Below, in pieces: positions 1 to 6,403 of a stretch of DNA of 18,307 bases. A model generated the notes under the pieces. The model searched no databases, had not been told where the DNA came from, and saw nothing but the letters and a program-made list of their open reading frames with translations. The DNA comes from Chloroflexota bacterium (GTDB lineage Bacteria > Chloroflexota > Dehalococcoidia > SAR202 > UBA11138): positions 1 through 18,307 of the forward strand of contig PAIW01000007.1 in the NCBI GenBank assembly GCA_002710885.1, in the 5' to 3' direction. Positions within the stretch are counted from its first letter, which is position 1; each line of letters opens with the position of its first letter. The translations under genes were made by a program, and so were the position numbers.

Positions 1-415
1 CAGTACCGTAGTAGATGTGTTCAGGCACGACAATGATCGCCGAGCGCCGGTCGTCTCGCACGGCGTGGTCGTACTCCTCCCAGTCGGGGTGCTCCTTGCC
101 GCTGGCCGCCCTGTAAACTCCACGCAGGGTCAGCCTGAGCTCCTCGGGAGGTGTGCCGTCCGGAGACAACACTTGGGCGCGGCCTTCCAGGACGGCGTAA
201 TCCAGCCAGTCGCTTTGAGCGACCATCAACGAGCAACGAGGATTCCGTCTCAGGTTCGCTAGCTTGGCACTGCCTGGGGATATTGTGAAGGCAACACCCT
301 TCTCATGGACGCCCACGGTTACGATGCTCATCTGGGCCGCGCCGCTCTTACGAAATGTGGTGAGCACAGCCTGGTGGTTGAGCGCCACGATTTCCTTTAC
401 CTTGTCTGACAGCAT
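1..415 (-). CDS. PPOX-class (F420/FMN-type) split-barrel reductase, C-terminus beyond window
   Basis: The minus strand is open from an ATG at 415 to the window edge (138 codons seen, no stop), preceded by GGAGGA about 7 bases upstream, which fixes the start. It begins MLSDKVKEIVALNHQAVL, with TFRKSG and then 'QMSIVTVGVHEKGVAFTIS' as the first strands of a split beta-barrel. 'AKLANLRRNPRCSLMV' matches the family's K-x-x-N-L-R-x-x-P strand-turn, and 'AIIVVPEHIYYG' near the edge matches the C-terminal V-x-P-E-x-x-Y motif of pyridoxamine-phosphate-oxidase-like F420-dependent reductases. Such proteins are small cytoplasmic dimers that use F420 or flavin to reduce varied substrates. The substrate cannot be told here. 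The family call is confident. F420 rather than FMN use is inferred from family resemblance. The gene is partial only because the window ends. Confidence 0.85.
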   Translation of the reverse strand, partial: MLSDKVKEIVALNHQAVLTTFRKSGAAQMSIVTVGVHEKGVAFTISPGSAKLANLRRNPRCSLMVAQSDWLDYAVLEGRAQVLSPDGTPPEELRLTLRGVYRAASGKEHPDWEEYDHAVRDDRRSAIIVVPEHIYYGT

Positions 416-774
416 CGTGTCTCCTCCGATGACTCAGTTCGTTATCCGACGAAGTCTACCTCCCACTCCACATAACCCTGCCTCTGTCGGCAGTATAGCC
501 TAGGTGGCGAACGGGAGGTGTGCTGGTCGGCGAATCAGCACCCGCACGACCTTCAATTCTTAGTCACAAAACGGTCACGAACTATCAGGGACTACCCGAT
601 ATCTGAAGTGACGTATCGATATGACTAACCACTTATATAGGCACGGGTAGGCACCCTCAGGCGTGTGGCATTGGCCTGACGACAGTGACGTCGGTAGTGA
701 CAGTAAATTACATGACTCTTGCGATGAAGAGGTGTTTGAGTACTAATTTTGAGACGCGGTTGCAGTCAATCGAG
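416..774. other. Intergenic stretch without recognised gene
   Basis: Both strands are broken by frequent stops and no RNA fold or protein family is recognised. If the tRNA-Gly scar at 828-872 is an element boundary, this side is the chromosomal flank of the integration site. Confidence 0.5.
492..497 (-). promoter_or_regulatory. Weak -10-like box upstream of the PPOX gene
   Basis: The minus strand reads TATACT about 77 bases upstream of the ATG at 415. No convincing -35 box is seen at normal spacing, so this is only a candidate. Confidence 0.2.
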
Positions 775-969
775 TTAATAGGACGGTGGTGTGAACGCAC
801 CAAGTGGCCGATGTAGGCGTGGAAGGTTGGAGCGGGAGACGAGATTTGAACTCGCGACAACCTGCTTGGAAGTAGTGTAGTGCTTTATAGTACTTGGCCT
901 AAGACCAGACACCTCCAAAGCAAGCTGAAATCCATGAAGCAGTTCTGAGTAACCATCCGCTCTAAACAA
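775..969 (-). pseudogene. N-terminal fragment of a tyrosine recombinase fused to tRNA-Gly sequence (int(N)-like)
   Basis: A 64-codon frame starts at TTG (969), with AGGTGG and GGGGG about 8 bases upstream. Residues 6-31 (ADGYSELLHGFQLAL, then GLRPSTIKHY) look like the N-terminal SAM-like core-binding domain of phage/XerD-type integrases, whose hallmark is 'G-x-S/R-P-x-T-I-x-x-Y'. The frame then runs without a break into the 3' half of a tRNA-Gly gene (852-831 gives SSNLVSRS) and stops about 18 codons beyond it. The catalytic domain (R...HxxR...Y) is absent. Either the integrase was cut by a deletion at its att site, or attP lies inside the integrase gene so that integration splits it, as in archaeal SSV-type integrases. 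The TTG sits in the T-rich tail of a possible hairpin, so the exact start is uncertain. The domain call rests on about 25 residues. Confidence 0.6.
828..872 (-). other. tRNA-Gly(TCC) 3'-half: attachment-site core
   Basis: Read on the minus strand this is the exact 3' portion of a tRNA. It has an anticodon loop CTTCCAA (872-866; anticodon TCC at 870-868), anticodon-stem 3' strand GCAGG, variable loop TTGTC, T arm GCGAG/TTCAAAT/CTCGT (a 5-bp stem with one G-U), acceptor 3' strand CTCCCGC, discriminator T and CCA (830-828). The bases before the loop (CACTA) do not pair with GCAGG and no D arm or 5' acceptor strand precedes it, so the tRNA is cut in the anticodon loop. That is the classic crossover position for integrases using tRNA genes. 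The fragment is joined in frame to a recombinase N-terminus. The sequence should match the 3' half of the intact tRNA-Gly(TCC) gene elsewhere in this genome. Confidence 0.8.
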
Positions 970-1030
970 GAAACCCCCACCTTTTTTGGAGGGCAGAGGA
1001 AAACATCCTGTAGCTAATCTAGCTAGGAAC

Positions 1031-1105
1031 TGGCTCCGCGGGTAGGATTCGAACCTACGACCGATCGGTTAACAGCCGATTGCTCTACCACTGAGCTACC
1101 GCGGA
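1031..1105 (-). tRNA. tRNA-Asn(GTT)
   Basis: A complete cloverleaf on the minus strand: acceptor TCCGCGG/CCGCGGA with discriminator G (1034) and encoded CCA (1033-1031), D arm AGCTCAGTGGTAGAGC, anticodon stem ATCGG/CCGAT around loop CTGTTAA (anticodon GTT at 1073-1071), and T arm GTAGG/TTCGAAT/CCTAC. It is 72 bases plus CCA. It has its own upstream promoter and sits just upstream of the integrase/tRNA-Gly scar. Confidence 0.97.
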
Positions 1106-1166
1106 GCGTGGAAAAACCTGGGAAGATTTTTCAAAAGGAGCGCCACTGTCCAGCGGCCACCAGATT

Positions 1167-1195
1167 ATCATAGCGCTCAACCCGACATACCTCAA
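1167..1195 (-). promoter_or_regulatory. Sigma-70-type promoter for tRNA-Asn
   Basis: The minus strand shows TTGAGG (1195-1190), exactly 17 bases, then TATGAT (1172-1167). Transcription would begin near 1160, giving a leader of about 55 bases before the tRNA 5' end at 1105. Match to consensus is 4/6 or better for both boxes. Confidence 0.55.
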
Positions 1196-1294
1196 GAAGT
1201 CATTGCACAGGAAGGTTATCGCCTGAAACAATGAGCCGAATGCTGAGCGTTGCTAGGCGGATGCCGAGCCTTGTCGCTCTAGCCCGACTGCCAA

Positions 1295-2572
1295 TTACCT
1301 CGGAATCTTCGGCGTTGCTGCAACTAGCGCGAGAACGCCTCCGATGATCCATAAGACGGCGAACATCGTAAACGGCGTGTCATAATTTGTGTCGGTCGAC
1401 CACGCCCAGCCTGCGTATATCGGACTGAACGCTCCTGCGATGCTGCCCACCGGCGTTACGACGCCTCGGATGGCCCCGATGTGACGGCGTCCGAAGTAAA
1501 CTGCCCATGCGACGTTCATTACCGTCGGCACGCCTCCCATAGTCAACCCGTGCAAGGCCGCGTATACGTACAGCATCCACAAGTTATCGGCCAAGACGAT
1601 TATGAACAACGACATTCCCGAAGTTGTAAAGCAAACCGCCATAACCCACCGGACGTGGACTCTTTCAGACAAATACCCCCAAGGAAGTTTGGCGACGATG
1701 GCGAAGAAGGCTAATGTTGTTGCCAGCGTGGTTGCGATTCCAAGATCAAACCCTTTGTCCTGCACGTAAGCCACTTGATGGAACAAAACGGGGGACAACG
1801 ACACTAACATCACAGATTGGATGCCTACCATGAGCCACAAGGAGCGAGTCCTAAGAGCCTGTTTGAGGGTGAACGAATACTCTGGTTTGGTCGCGGCGTC
1901 ATATTGAGAGTCAACCGGTCCCGGGTCTCCATCCGGTTGCATTCCCGCGTCTTCAGGATTGCGTCGCATGAGCAGCGCCGCCATCGGAGCAACGATCACG
2001 AGCAATATTAATCCAAGAACGACCCAACCAACGCGCCATCCATATTGACCTATGATCCAGCCAGCCAACGGGGCGATGACGAATCCGCCGGCTGAGATTC
2101 CCATTGTCCCAACTGCCATGGCCCTACCTCGCAGGCGAATGAACCACTTGGAGATTACTGCAGGCCCGACCAGCATGCCCCCCATAGAGTTCATTGCCAT
2201 GCCGAACACGACCCCGTAGATAATGTAGAACTGCCAAATGTTGCTCACACGGGATGTCAAAAGAAGAGCCACTCCGGCGATAATACTGCCGATAGTGATC
2301 AGCAGCCGCGGGCCATGCTTCTTGTCGACCAGGAATCCCAACATAGGCATGAAGGGCAGCAATGCGAGGCGAAAGGCGGAGATTGCCGAGAACTCAGTTC
2401 TGGAGATGCCAAACTCCTCGGACATGGGAATGATGAAGAAGGACAGGCCGTAGCCCCCGATGCCAGCAGTTATCATGGCCGTGGCAAACGTGATTGACAC
2501 GATGGCCCAACCGTAGAAAAACAACCGACTCACGAAGCGTTCTGTCAACCTGTCCAATGTGGAGGGAGTCAT
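1295..2572 (-). CDS. MFS transporter (monocarboxylate/oxalate-formate-antiporter-like)
   Basis: A 425-residue, 12-helix major facilitator that imports or exports a small organic solute, probably a carboxylate, across the cytoplasmic membrane. Taking ATG 2572, it starts MTPSTLDRLTERF; the first helix (FYGWAIVSITFATAMI) has the 'YGW' opening common in MCT/OFA-type carriers. The helix 2-3 loop 'GFLVDKKHGPR' matches the MFS G-x-x-x-D-(R/K)-x-G-x-R motif, and a charged central loop ('MRRNPEDAGMQPDGDPG') separates the two six-helix halves. The frame is open further upstream to TTG 2668, but that start lies in the U-tract of the preceding gene's terminator, so it is rejected. No strong ribosome binding site precedes 2572. 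It follows the ETF-CDGSH genes on the same strand but is separated from them by that terminator, so it is likely a separate unit. The substrate is unknown. Confidence 0.85.
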   Translation of the reverse strand: MTPSTLDRLTERFVSRLFFYGWAIVSITFATAMITAGIGGYGLSFFIIPMSEEFGISRTEFSAISAFRLALLPFMPMLGFLVDKKHGPRLLITIGSIIAGVALLLTSRVSNIWQFYIIYGVVFGMAMNSMGGMLVGPAVISKWFIRLRGRAMAVGTMGISAGGFVIAPLAGWIIGQYGWRVGWVVLGLILLVIVAPMAALLMRRNPEDAGMQPDGDPGPVDSQYDAATKPEYSFTLKQALRTRSLWLMVGIQSVMLVSLSPVLFHQVAYVQDKGFDLGIATTLATTLAFFAIVAKLPWGYLSERVHVRWVMAVCFTTSGMSLFIIVLADNLWMLYVYAALHGLTMGGVPTVMNVAWAVYFGRRHIGAIRGVVTPVGSIAGAFSPIYAGWAWSTDTNYDTPFTMFAVLWIIGGVLALVAATPKIPR

Positions 2573-2660
2573 GCCGTGGAAGCCCGAGCGGCTGGCGTAC
2601 GCAGGGTTGAAGAAGTGTTCATATTCGCACGCCAGTTTATGCGGGCAAAGACGCCGAGTC

Positions 2661-2696
2661 AACAACAAAAAAGGCGGCCCCCATCAAGGCCGCCTT
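2661..2696 (-). terminator. Rho-independent terminator after the CDGSH gene
   Basis: A perfect 9-bp stem AAGGCGGCC/GGCCGCCTT (2671-2679 with 2688-2696) and an 8-base loop. On the minus strand it is followed directly by TTTTTTGTTGTT. It ends transcription 26 bases after the CDGSH stop codon and marks the MFS gene as a separate transcription unit. Confidence 0.88.
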
Positions 2697-2721
2697 CATG
2701 TAAATCGACTTGGTTGCTGAG

Positions 2722-2928
2722 CTATCGAGCTTCGCTCTCAGCCTGGAAACCGGCCTCTCGGTGCGAGCCGTCGCAAAAAGGTTTGTTGGACGACAGTCCG
2801 CAGCGACACAGCATGTAGATTTCGTTCTCCAGCGTGTATTCCTTGCCGTCGGCGTCCATGAGTTTTACTGGGCCTTGAACCATGTACGGTCCATTAGCTC
2901 GAATTGTGATCGTTTGTTCGTCTGCCAT
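2722..2928 (-). CDS. CDGSH iron-sulfur domain protein (mitoNEET type)
   Basis: A 68-residue protein with the diagnostic 2Fe-2S motif C-R-C-G-x-S-x-x-K-P-F-C-D-G-S-H at residues 41-56: three Cys and one His ligand. An N-terminal beta region (residues 6-36, 'ITIRANGPYMVQGPVKLMD') resembles the short bacterial CDGSH proteins that carry one motif. No membrane anchor or signal peptide is seen, so it should be a soluble cytoplasmic electron or Fe-S cluster carrier. The start ATG 2928 has GGAAGGAA about 8 bases upstream. It lies 51 bases after the fused ETF gene on the same strand and just before a strong terminator, so the two are probably co-transcribed. This suggests, as inference only, that it hands electrons to or from the ETF in place of the usual FixX-type ferredoxin. 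Confidence 0.93.
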   Translation of the reverse strand: MADEQTITIRANGPYMVQGPVKLMDADGKEYTLENEIYMLCRCGLSSNKPFCDGSHREAGFQAESEAR

Positions 2929-2979
2929 GTTCGTATTCCTTCCGTGGTTAGAAATTCTGATGATCTACTCGATATCATA

Positions 2980-4812
2980 TTACATCCGTTGTTTGATGGC
3001 TTTCGTCAGCGCTGGAACGACCTCGACGTAATCGCCAATGATGCCAAAATCCGCGGCCCGGAAGATGGGGGACCGGGCGCTGTTGTTAATGGCGACGATC
3101 GTGCCAGAACGTTGGATTCCAACCGTGTGATTGAACGGGCCTCGTATCGCAACGGCGATATACAGTTCTGGAGCGATGGCCTTGCCTGAAAGCCCGATTT
3201 GGACCTGCCTCGGCAACCAACCCGCGTCCGTCACTTCACGTGTCGCTCCGAGCGACGCTCCAAGAGCGTCGGCCAATGACCTGACCATTGGCAAGTTCCC
3301 GGGCCCGCCGATGCCTTTGCCCACGCCAATCACCCGGCGTGAGTGTTCGAGTTCGACGCCCTCTAGCGATTCGTCTGAAACAGACTCCAGAATCGTGACT
3401 CTCGATTCGCCCAAGTCATTGACGGGCAGGTCTTGTGTGAGGGGTTCGATTGATCGGTCCGGCTCGCAAGCCGTCAATATGCCAGGGCGCACTGTTGCCA
3501 TCTGCGGCGATGTGTTGGACAAGATTGGAGCGACAATGCTACCTCCGAAGGCCGGTTTCAGTTGGACAAGTCGGTCTTCGGGATCAGTGTCCAACCCGAT
3601 GCAATCGCCCGTGAGGCCCAATCCCAATCGTGCGGCCAGCCTTGCAGCTAGGTCTCGCCCGTTCACGGTGGACGGTATCAGCACGGCATATGGGTGATGG
3701 GCCTCGATGGCCCGTGCCAAGATACCGGTGTATAGTTCTGTGTCGTAGTGTTCAAGTTTGGGGGCGTCAGCGAGGTGGACACAGTCCGCGCCATAGGCGG
3801 TCAGTTCACCAACGTGGTCTCGGATGCCGTGCCCGATCAGTATGGCTTCGACACGGGAGCCAACGCGGCTCGCGAATTTCTGCGCTTCGCCTAACAATTC
3901 CAGGGTGACGGGCCTGACTCGGCCCCTGAGGGTCTCTGCGACGACCCAAGTTCCGCCGTTGGCGCCTTCGGGTTGGCGAACGTCGCGCGGATCGCTGGGA
4001 ACTTCGTCACCGCGGCGGTCTCCGAACAAGCTTCGGGATTCTAGTTTGGCCATGAGTTGGGCGACTGCCTCATCCGCTGGAAGGTCTCGGATGATTACGC
4101 CGTCCCTGGTGGATTCGGTGGAGTACACTTCTCCGACCCACGTCGGAGAGCCTGACACTCCTAGTGGTTCGGTGTCCGATGATATGTCAGCGGCGGACAG
4201 AGTCTCGATTGGCTTGGCTTCTGCCGCTTCCATCTGCTGTCGGCTGGGGTAAATTTCTGGGCCGATCCCTTCGGCAGCAGTGAACACAGCGGGAAGTGGA
4301 CACAGAATTTCTTGATGCCCGTCGTCGTTTAGCCTGGTGATCGTGGCGGTTTCGCCAGCCTCAGAAATCTGAATTCTGGACACGCCCGTGACCTGCGGCA
4401 GGTTCAGCATTTCGGCTAACTCTGGACCAACCTGTCCTGTTTCGGCATCGACGCTGTTAATTCCGCAGAAGATAATATCGAAAGCTTCGCGAGCCAACGC
4501 CAAGGACAGCGCACGCGCCGTTGCCAACGTGTCAGAGCCTGCGAACGCTCTATCGCTTAGGTGAATTCCCCGATCTGCGCCCAACGCCATGCACTGTGTC
4601 AGCGCTTCTCGAGCCTGTGGTGGCCCCATCGTCACCACCACAATTTCGACGGGCATTGACTCTCTAATTATCACGCAAGCGGTCACCGCCTGGAGATCGA
4701 AAGGGTTAACCTCGCTGGGAACTCCCTCGCGCACAATCCTGCGGGTCTCGTTGTCAAATTTGAGCATTGAGACCACGGGGACTTGTTTGACGCAAACAGC
4801 GATTTTCAACAT
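2980..4812 (-). CDS. Fused electron-transfer flavoprotein, EtfB-EtfA single chain
   Basis: A 610-residue protein joining both ETF subunits. Residues 1-255 are EtfB: MLKIAVCVKQVP opening, 'NPFDLQAV' (36-43), 'ALGADRGIHLSD' (76-87) and 'CGINSVDAETGQVGP' (116-130). A linker of about 30 polar residues (262-287) leads to EtfA: 'TWVVAE' (288-293), 'YAVLIPSTVNGRDLAARLAA' (375-394) and 'KPAFGGSIVAPI' (419-430). The C-terminal FAD domain has 'GATREVTDAGW' (522-532), 'QIGLSGKAIAPELYIA' (538-553), 'GPFNH' (558-562) and 'TIVAINNSARSPIFRAADFG' (571-590). ETFs carry electrons from dehydrogenases to a membrane quinone reductase. Normally alpha and beta are separate genes of about 310 and 260 residues, so the length is exactly their sum. 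Q-V-G-P at 127-130 is the version seen in electron-bifurcating (FixAB-like) beta subunits, but this needs an alignment. ATG 4812 has no clear Shine-Dalgarno. The downstream partner is a CDGSH protein. Confidence 0.95.
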   Translation of the reverse strand: MLKIAVCVKQVPVVSMLKFDNETRRIVREGVPSEVNPFDLQAVTACVIIRESMPVEIVVVTMGPPQAREALTQCMALGADRGIHLSDRAFAGSDTLATARALSLALAREAFDIIFCGINSVDAETGQVGPELAEMLNLPQVTGVSRIQISEAGETATITRLNDDGHQEILCPLPAVFTAAEGIGPEIYPSRQQMEAAEAKPIETLSAADISSDTEPLGVSGSPTWVGEVYSTESTRDGVIIRDLPADEAVAQLMAKLESRSLFGDRRGDEVPSDPRDVRQPEGANGGTWVVAETLRGRVRPVTLELLGEAQKFASRVGSRVEAILIGHGIRDHVGELTAYGADCVHLADAPKLEHYDTELYTGILARAIEAHHPYAVLIPSTVNGRDLAARLAARLGLGLTGDCIGLDTDPEDRLVQLKPAFGGSIVAPILSNTSPQMATVRPGILTACEPDRSIEPLTQDLPVNDLGESRVTILESVSDESLEGVELEHSRRVIGVGKGIGGPGNLPMVRSLADALGASLGATREVTDAGWLPRQVQIGLSGKAIAPELYIAVAIRGPFNHTVGIQRSGTIVAINNSARSPIFRAADFGIIGDYVEVVPALTKAIKQRM

Positions 4813-4934
4813 AGAGAGAAATGGTGTGTGTTCAACGCATGATCGACGAGTTCCAAAACTTCGCCGTGTGGAGCGCGCGGTTTATTAATTTTGGCAGGAA
4901 TCTCGATCATAGGCACGCGGGTAATAGCGTCAGG

Positions 4935-5159
4935 TCAATTGCCTCGCTCTCGATTGAGCTGTTCTCGGATTCGTTGCTTAAAATCAGGTGTTGAATTTTC
5001 TTTCAGTGGCGACCGCAAGATGCCCACAGTAACCTGCAGGGTGTTGATAAATGAGGCGCAATGTCCACATTTCAAAATGTGTCTACTAACCGTGGCAGCG
5101 CCATCTATATAATCAGAAGACATGCCGCGAACTTCGTCGCAATCGTCATCTGAGCGCAT
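4935..5159 (-). CDS. Soluble zinc-finger anti-sigma factor (ZAS/zf-HC2 type)
   Basis: From ATG 5159 this is a 74-residue protein: 'CDEVRGMSSDYIDG' (7-20) matches the first helix and D-Y-I/L-D-G turn of anti-sigma zinc fingers. 'HILKCGHC' (27-34) is the H-x3-C-x2-C metal site, with the upstream Cys7 as fourth ligand. A helical tail (FINTLQVTVGILRSPL ... FKQRIREQL) follows and there is no membrane segment, so it would be cytoplasmic. The frame is open to TTG 5210; the longer version adds 17 residues, and the true start is uncertain because GGA abuts ATG 5159. Only about 6 residues separate D-Y-I-D-G from the His, versus 12 or more in typical members, so a short internal deletion is possible. 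It is divergent from a broken ECF sigma gene, whereas such pairs usually run in one operon on the same strand. It is probably the partner of that sigma and may now be an orphan. Confidence 0.65.
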   Translation of the reverse strand: MRSDDDCDEVRGMSSDYIDGAATVSRHILKCGHCASFINTLQVTVGILRSPLKENSTPDFKQRIREQLNRERGN

Positions 5160-5221
5160 TCCTTTGAATATTCCAAATAGTCGTGAAACCACGATCAAGT
5201 ACCCACTCAAAATGACGAACG

Positions 5222-5239
5222 AGGTAGCCTCTGCTACTT
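5222..5239. promoter_or_regulatory. Short hairpin/palindrome between the divergent anti-sigma and sigma genes
   Basis: AGGTAGC/GCTACTT forms a 7-bp stem (one G-T pair) around CTCT. It lies between the outermost starts of the two divergent frames. It could be an operator or an mRNA hairpin. Nothing in the sequence decides between them. Confidence 0.25.
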
Positions 5240-5245
5240 TAGTTT

Positions 5246-5847
5246 ATGAAGTTGCGCCGGTCAACTAACCTTTGTTTTGCGTTATTGTTGATATGCAATC
5301 AGAATGCGTTTCGCAGAGGCGACGCACAGGGCAATGTATTGGTATTGCCTGCCAGAGAAGACCCGGTGGAAATCAACAGTTTCGACGACATCGTCGAGAA
5401 CTACGCTGACTTCGTTTACAACGTCGGCTATCGCATGATGGGCAAACCTGAGGATGCGGAAGACGCGTCTCAGGACGCCTTCATATCTGCATGCCGCGCA
5501 TACGAGCACTTCCACGGCGAATCCAAAGTGACGACGTGGCTGTTCAAATTACAGTGAACGCCGCCCTCGTGAAGCTTCGCAAGGAGAAAAAGGCCCGGAC
5601 TCTAACCCGGACCGGACTCGACGGTGTTGTGAACCCCGACTGGAGCAATGCTCCCGAACGGTTCACAACCAACTCAGAGCTGGGTGCCAAGATCAAAGAG
5701 GGCATCGCGATGCTCCCTGAAGACCTCCAAGCCGCCGTTGTGCTTCGAAACGTTGAAGGCTTGTCGCGTACTCTGAGGGCGCCACGTCCGAAGAATCTCA
5801 AGCTTCCACAACGTTTGTGGCGTCTTCCGGAACTTTCAACCGCCTGA
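5246..5847 (+). pseudogene. ECF-type RNA polymerase sigma factor, frameshifted
   Basis: The first frame (5246-5557) gives region 2 of an ECF sigma: 'FDDIVENYADFVYNVGYRMM', then 'KPEDAEDASQDAFISA' and 'VTTWLFK', the core-binding and -10-recognition helices. At about 5546-5551 the sequence TTCAAATTACAGTGA stops it. One extra A (TTC AAA ATT ACA GTG AAC) would restore the expected 'WLFKITVNAALVKLRKEKK' in the next frame, which continues to 5847 and reaches 'LPEDLQAAVVLRNVEGLS' at the start of region 4. The helix-turn-helix of region 4 is then lost: a further shift to 'YSEGATSEES' looks like its eroded remains. The true start is unclear: ATG 5246 has no ribosome binding site, and TTG 5339 (LVLPAREDPVE) is an alternative. 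The first lesion alone could be a homopolymer sequencing error, but the second argues for real decay. Confidence 0.8.
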
Positions 5848-5947
5848 ATCCTCGCACAGAAGGGATTGAACGATTCGACTGTTATCAGGGCGCGGCCATC
5901 TGGGCCTGCCCGCTGCACTGATGCTGTGTCAACACCGACTCTCACGT

Positions 5948-6361
5948 TCAGGATGGGTCTTTTGCTCTGTCGAACGGCACGACCGCCACCGCGTCGATTT
6001 CGATCAGATACTCTGGCCTTACCAAACGGCTAACTTCGACGAGTGTGCTGGCTGGGTAGGGGCGTTCAAAGTATTCAGCCCGCGCTTCGTGAATTTCTGA
6101 GAGCATAGCCATATCGGTGATATAGACTGTCACCCTAGCGATGTCAGACGCGTTGGCGCCGACGCTTGCAAGCACGGTGTCGATGTTCTTCAACACTTGC
6201 CGAGTCTGAGCTTTGATATCGCCGACGCCCACGAGGTTGCCTTCGGCATCCTGAGAGACGTAGCCTGAGATGTGCAACACCTTGCCCTCAGGTTCCCATG
6301 CCGCGCCTGAGAATATTCCGAATGGTTCTGGCAATCCTGGAGCGTTGAAAGCCTGTGGCAT
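5948..6361 (-). CDS. RidA/YjgF-YER057c-UK114 family protein lacking the deaminase Arg
   Basis: A 137-residue protein of normal family length, expected to form a cytoplasmic trimer. ATG 6361 is chosen because GGAGGG lies about 9 bases upstream; the longer open frame to 6493 reads into the divergent promoter region. Family marks are 'HISGYVSQDAEGNLVG' (30-45), 'QTRQVLKNIDTVLASVGA' (52-69), 'DIARVTVYITDM' (73-84) and 'EIDAVAVVP' (121-129). In RidA proper the P-A-R-S segment holds the Arg that binds the 2-aminoacrylate carboxylate. Here it is P-A-S-T (103-106), so Ser stands at position 105 and imine/enamine deamination is unlikely. That places it among Arg-less Rid subgroups, which tend to sit beside catabolic genes and have other, mostly unknown roles. 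It is divergent from the SDR-MDR pair, suggesting a shared pathway and regulator. Confidence 0.92.
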   Translation of the reverse strand: MPQAFNAPGLPEPFGIFSGAAWEPEGKVLHISGYVSQDAEGNLVGVGDIKAQTRQVLKNIDTVLASVGANASDIARVTVYITDMAMLSEIHEARAEYFERPYPASTLVEVSRLVRPEYLIEIDAVAVVPFDRAKDPS

Positions 6362-6382
6362 GATTATTGACCCTCCAATTCG

Positions 6383-6403
6383 TTTAATGAATGTTTCATT
6401 GAA
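6383..6403. promoter_or_regulatory. 21-bp imperfect palindrome, candidate operator
   Basis: AATGAA-TGT-TTCATT is a perfect 6-bp inverted repeat, extended by TT/AA outside one mismatch on each side. It lies in the divergent spacer between the Rid gene (start 6361) and the SDR gene (start 6512). It sits directly downstream of a minus-strand -10-like TACAAT (6410-6405), where a repressor would block the Rid promoter. The regulator is not in the window. Confidence 0.45.

Noticed and set aside
828..872. Functional tRNA-Gly gene
   Set aside because: The 5' acceptor strand, D arm and 5' anticodon-stem strand are absent. Only the 3' half is present.
2573..2668. N-terminal extension of the MFS protein to TTG 2668
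   Set aside because: The extension overlaps the U-tract of the CDGSH terminator and encodes a polar stretch unlike MFS N-termini. ATG 2572 fits better.
3131..3697. 188-codon plus-strand frame opposite the ETF gene
   Set aside because: It is antisense to conserved ETF codons, rich in Ser/Pro/Arg as expected of a shadow frame, and has no recognisable domain.
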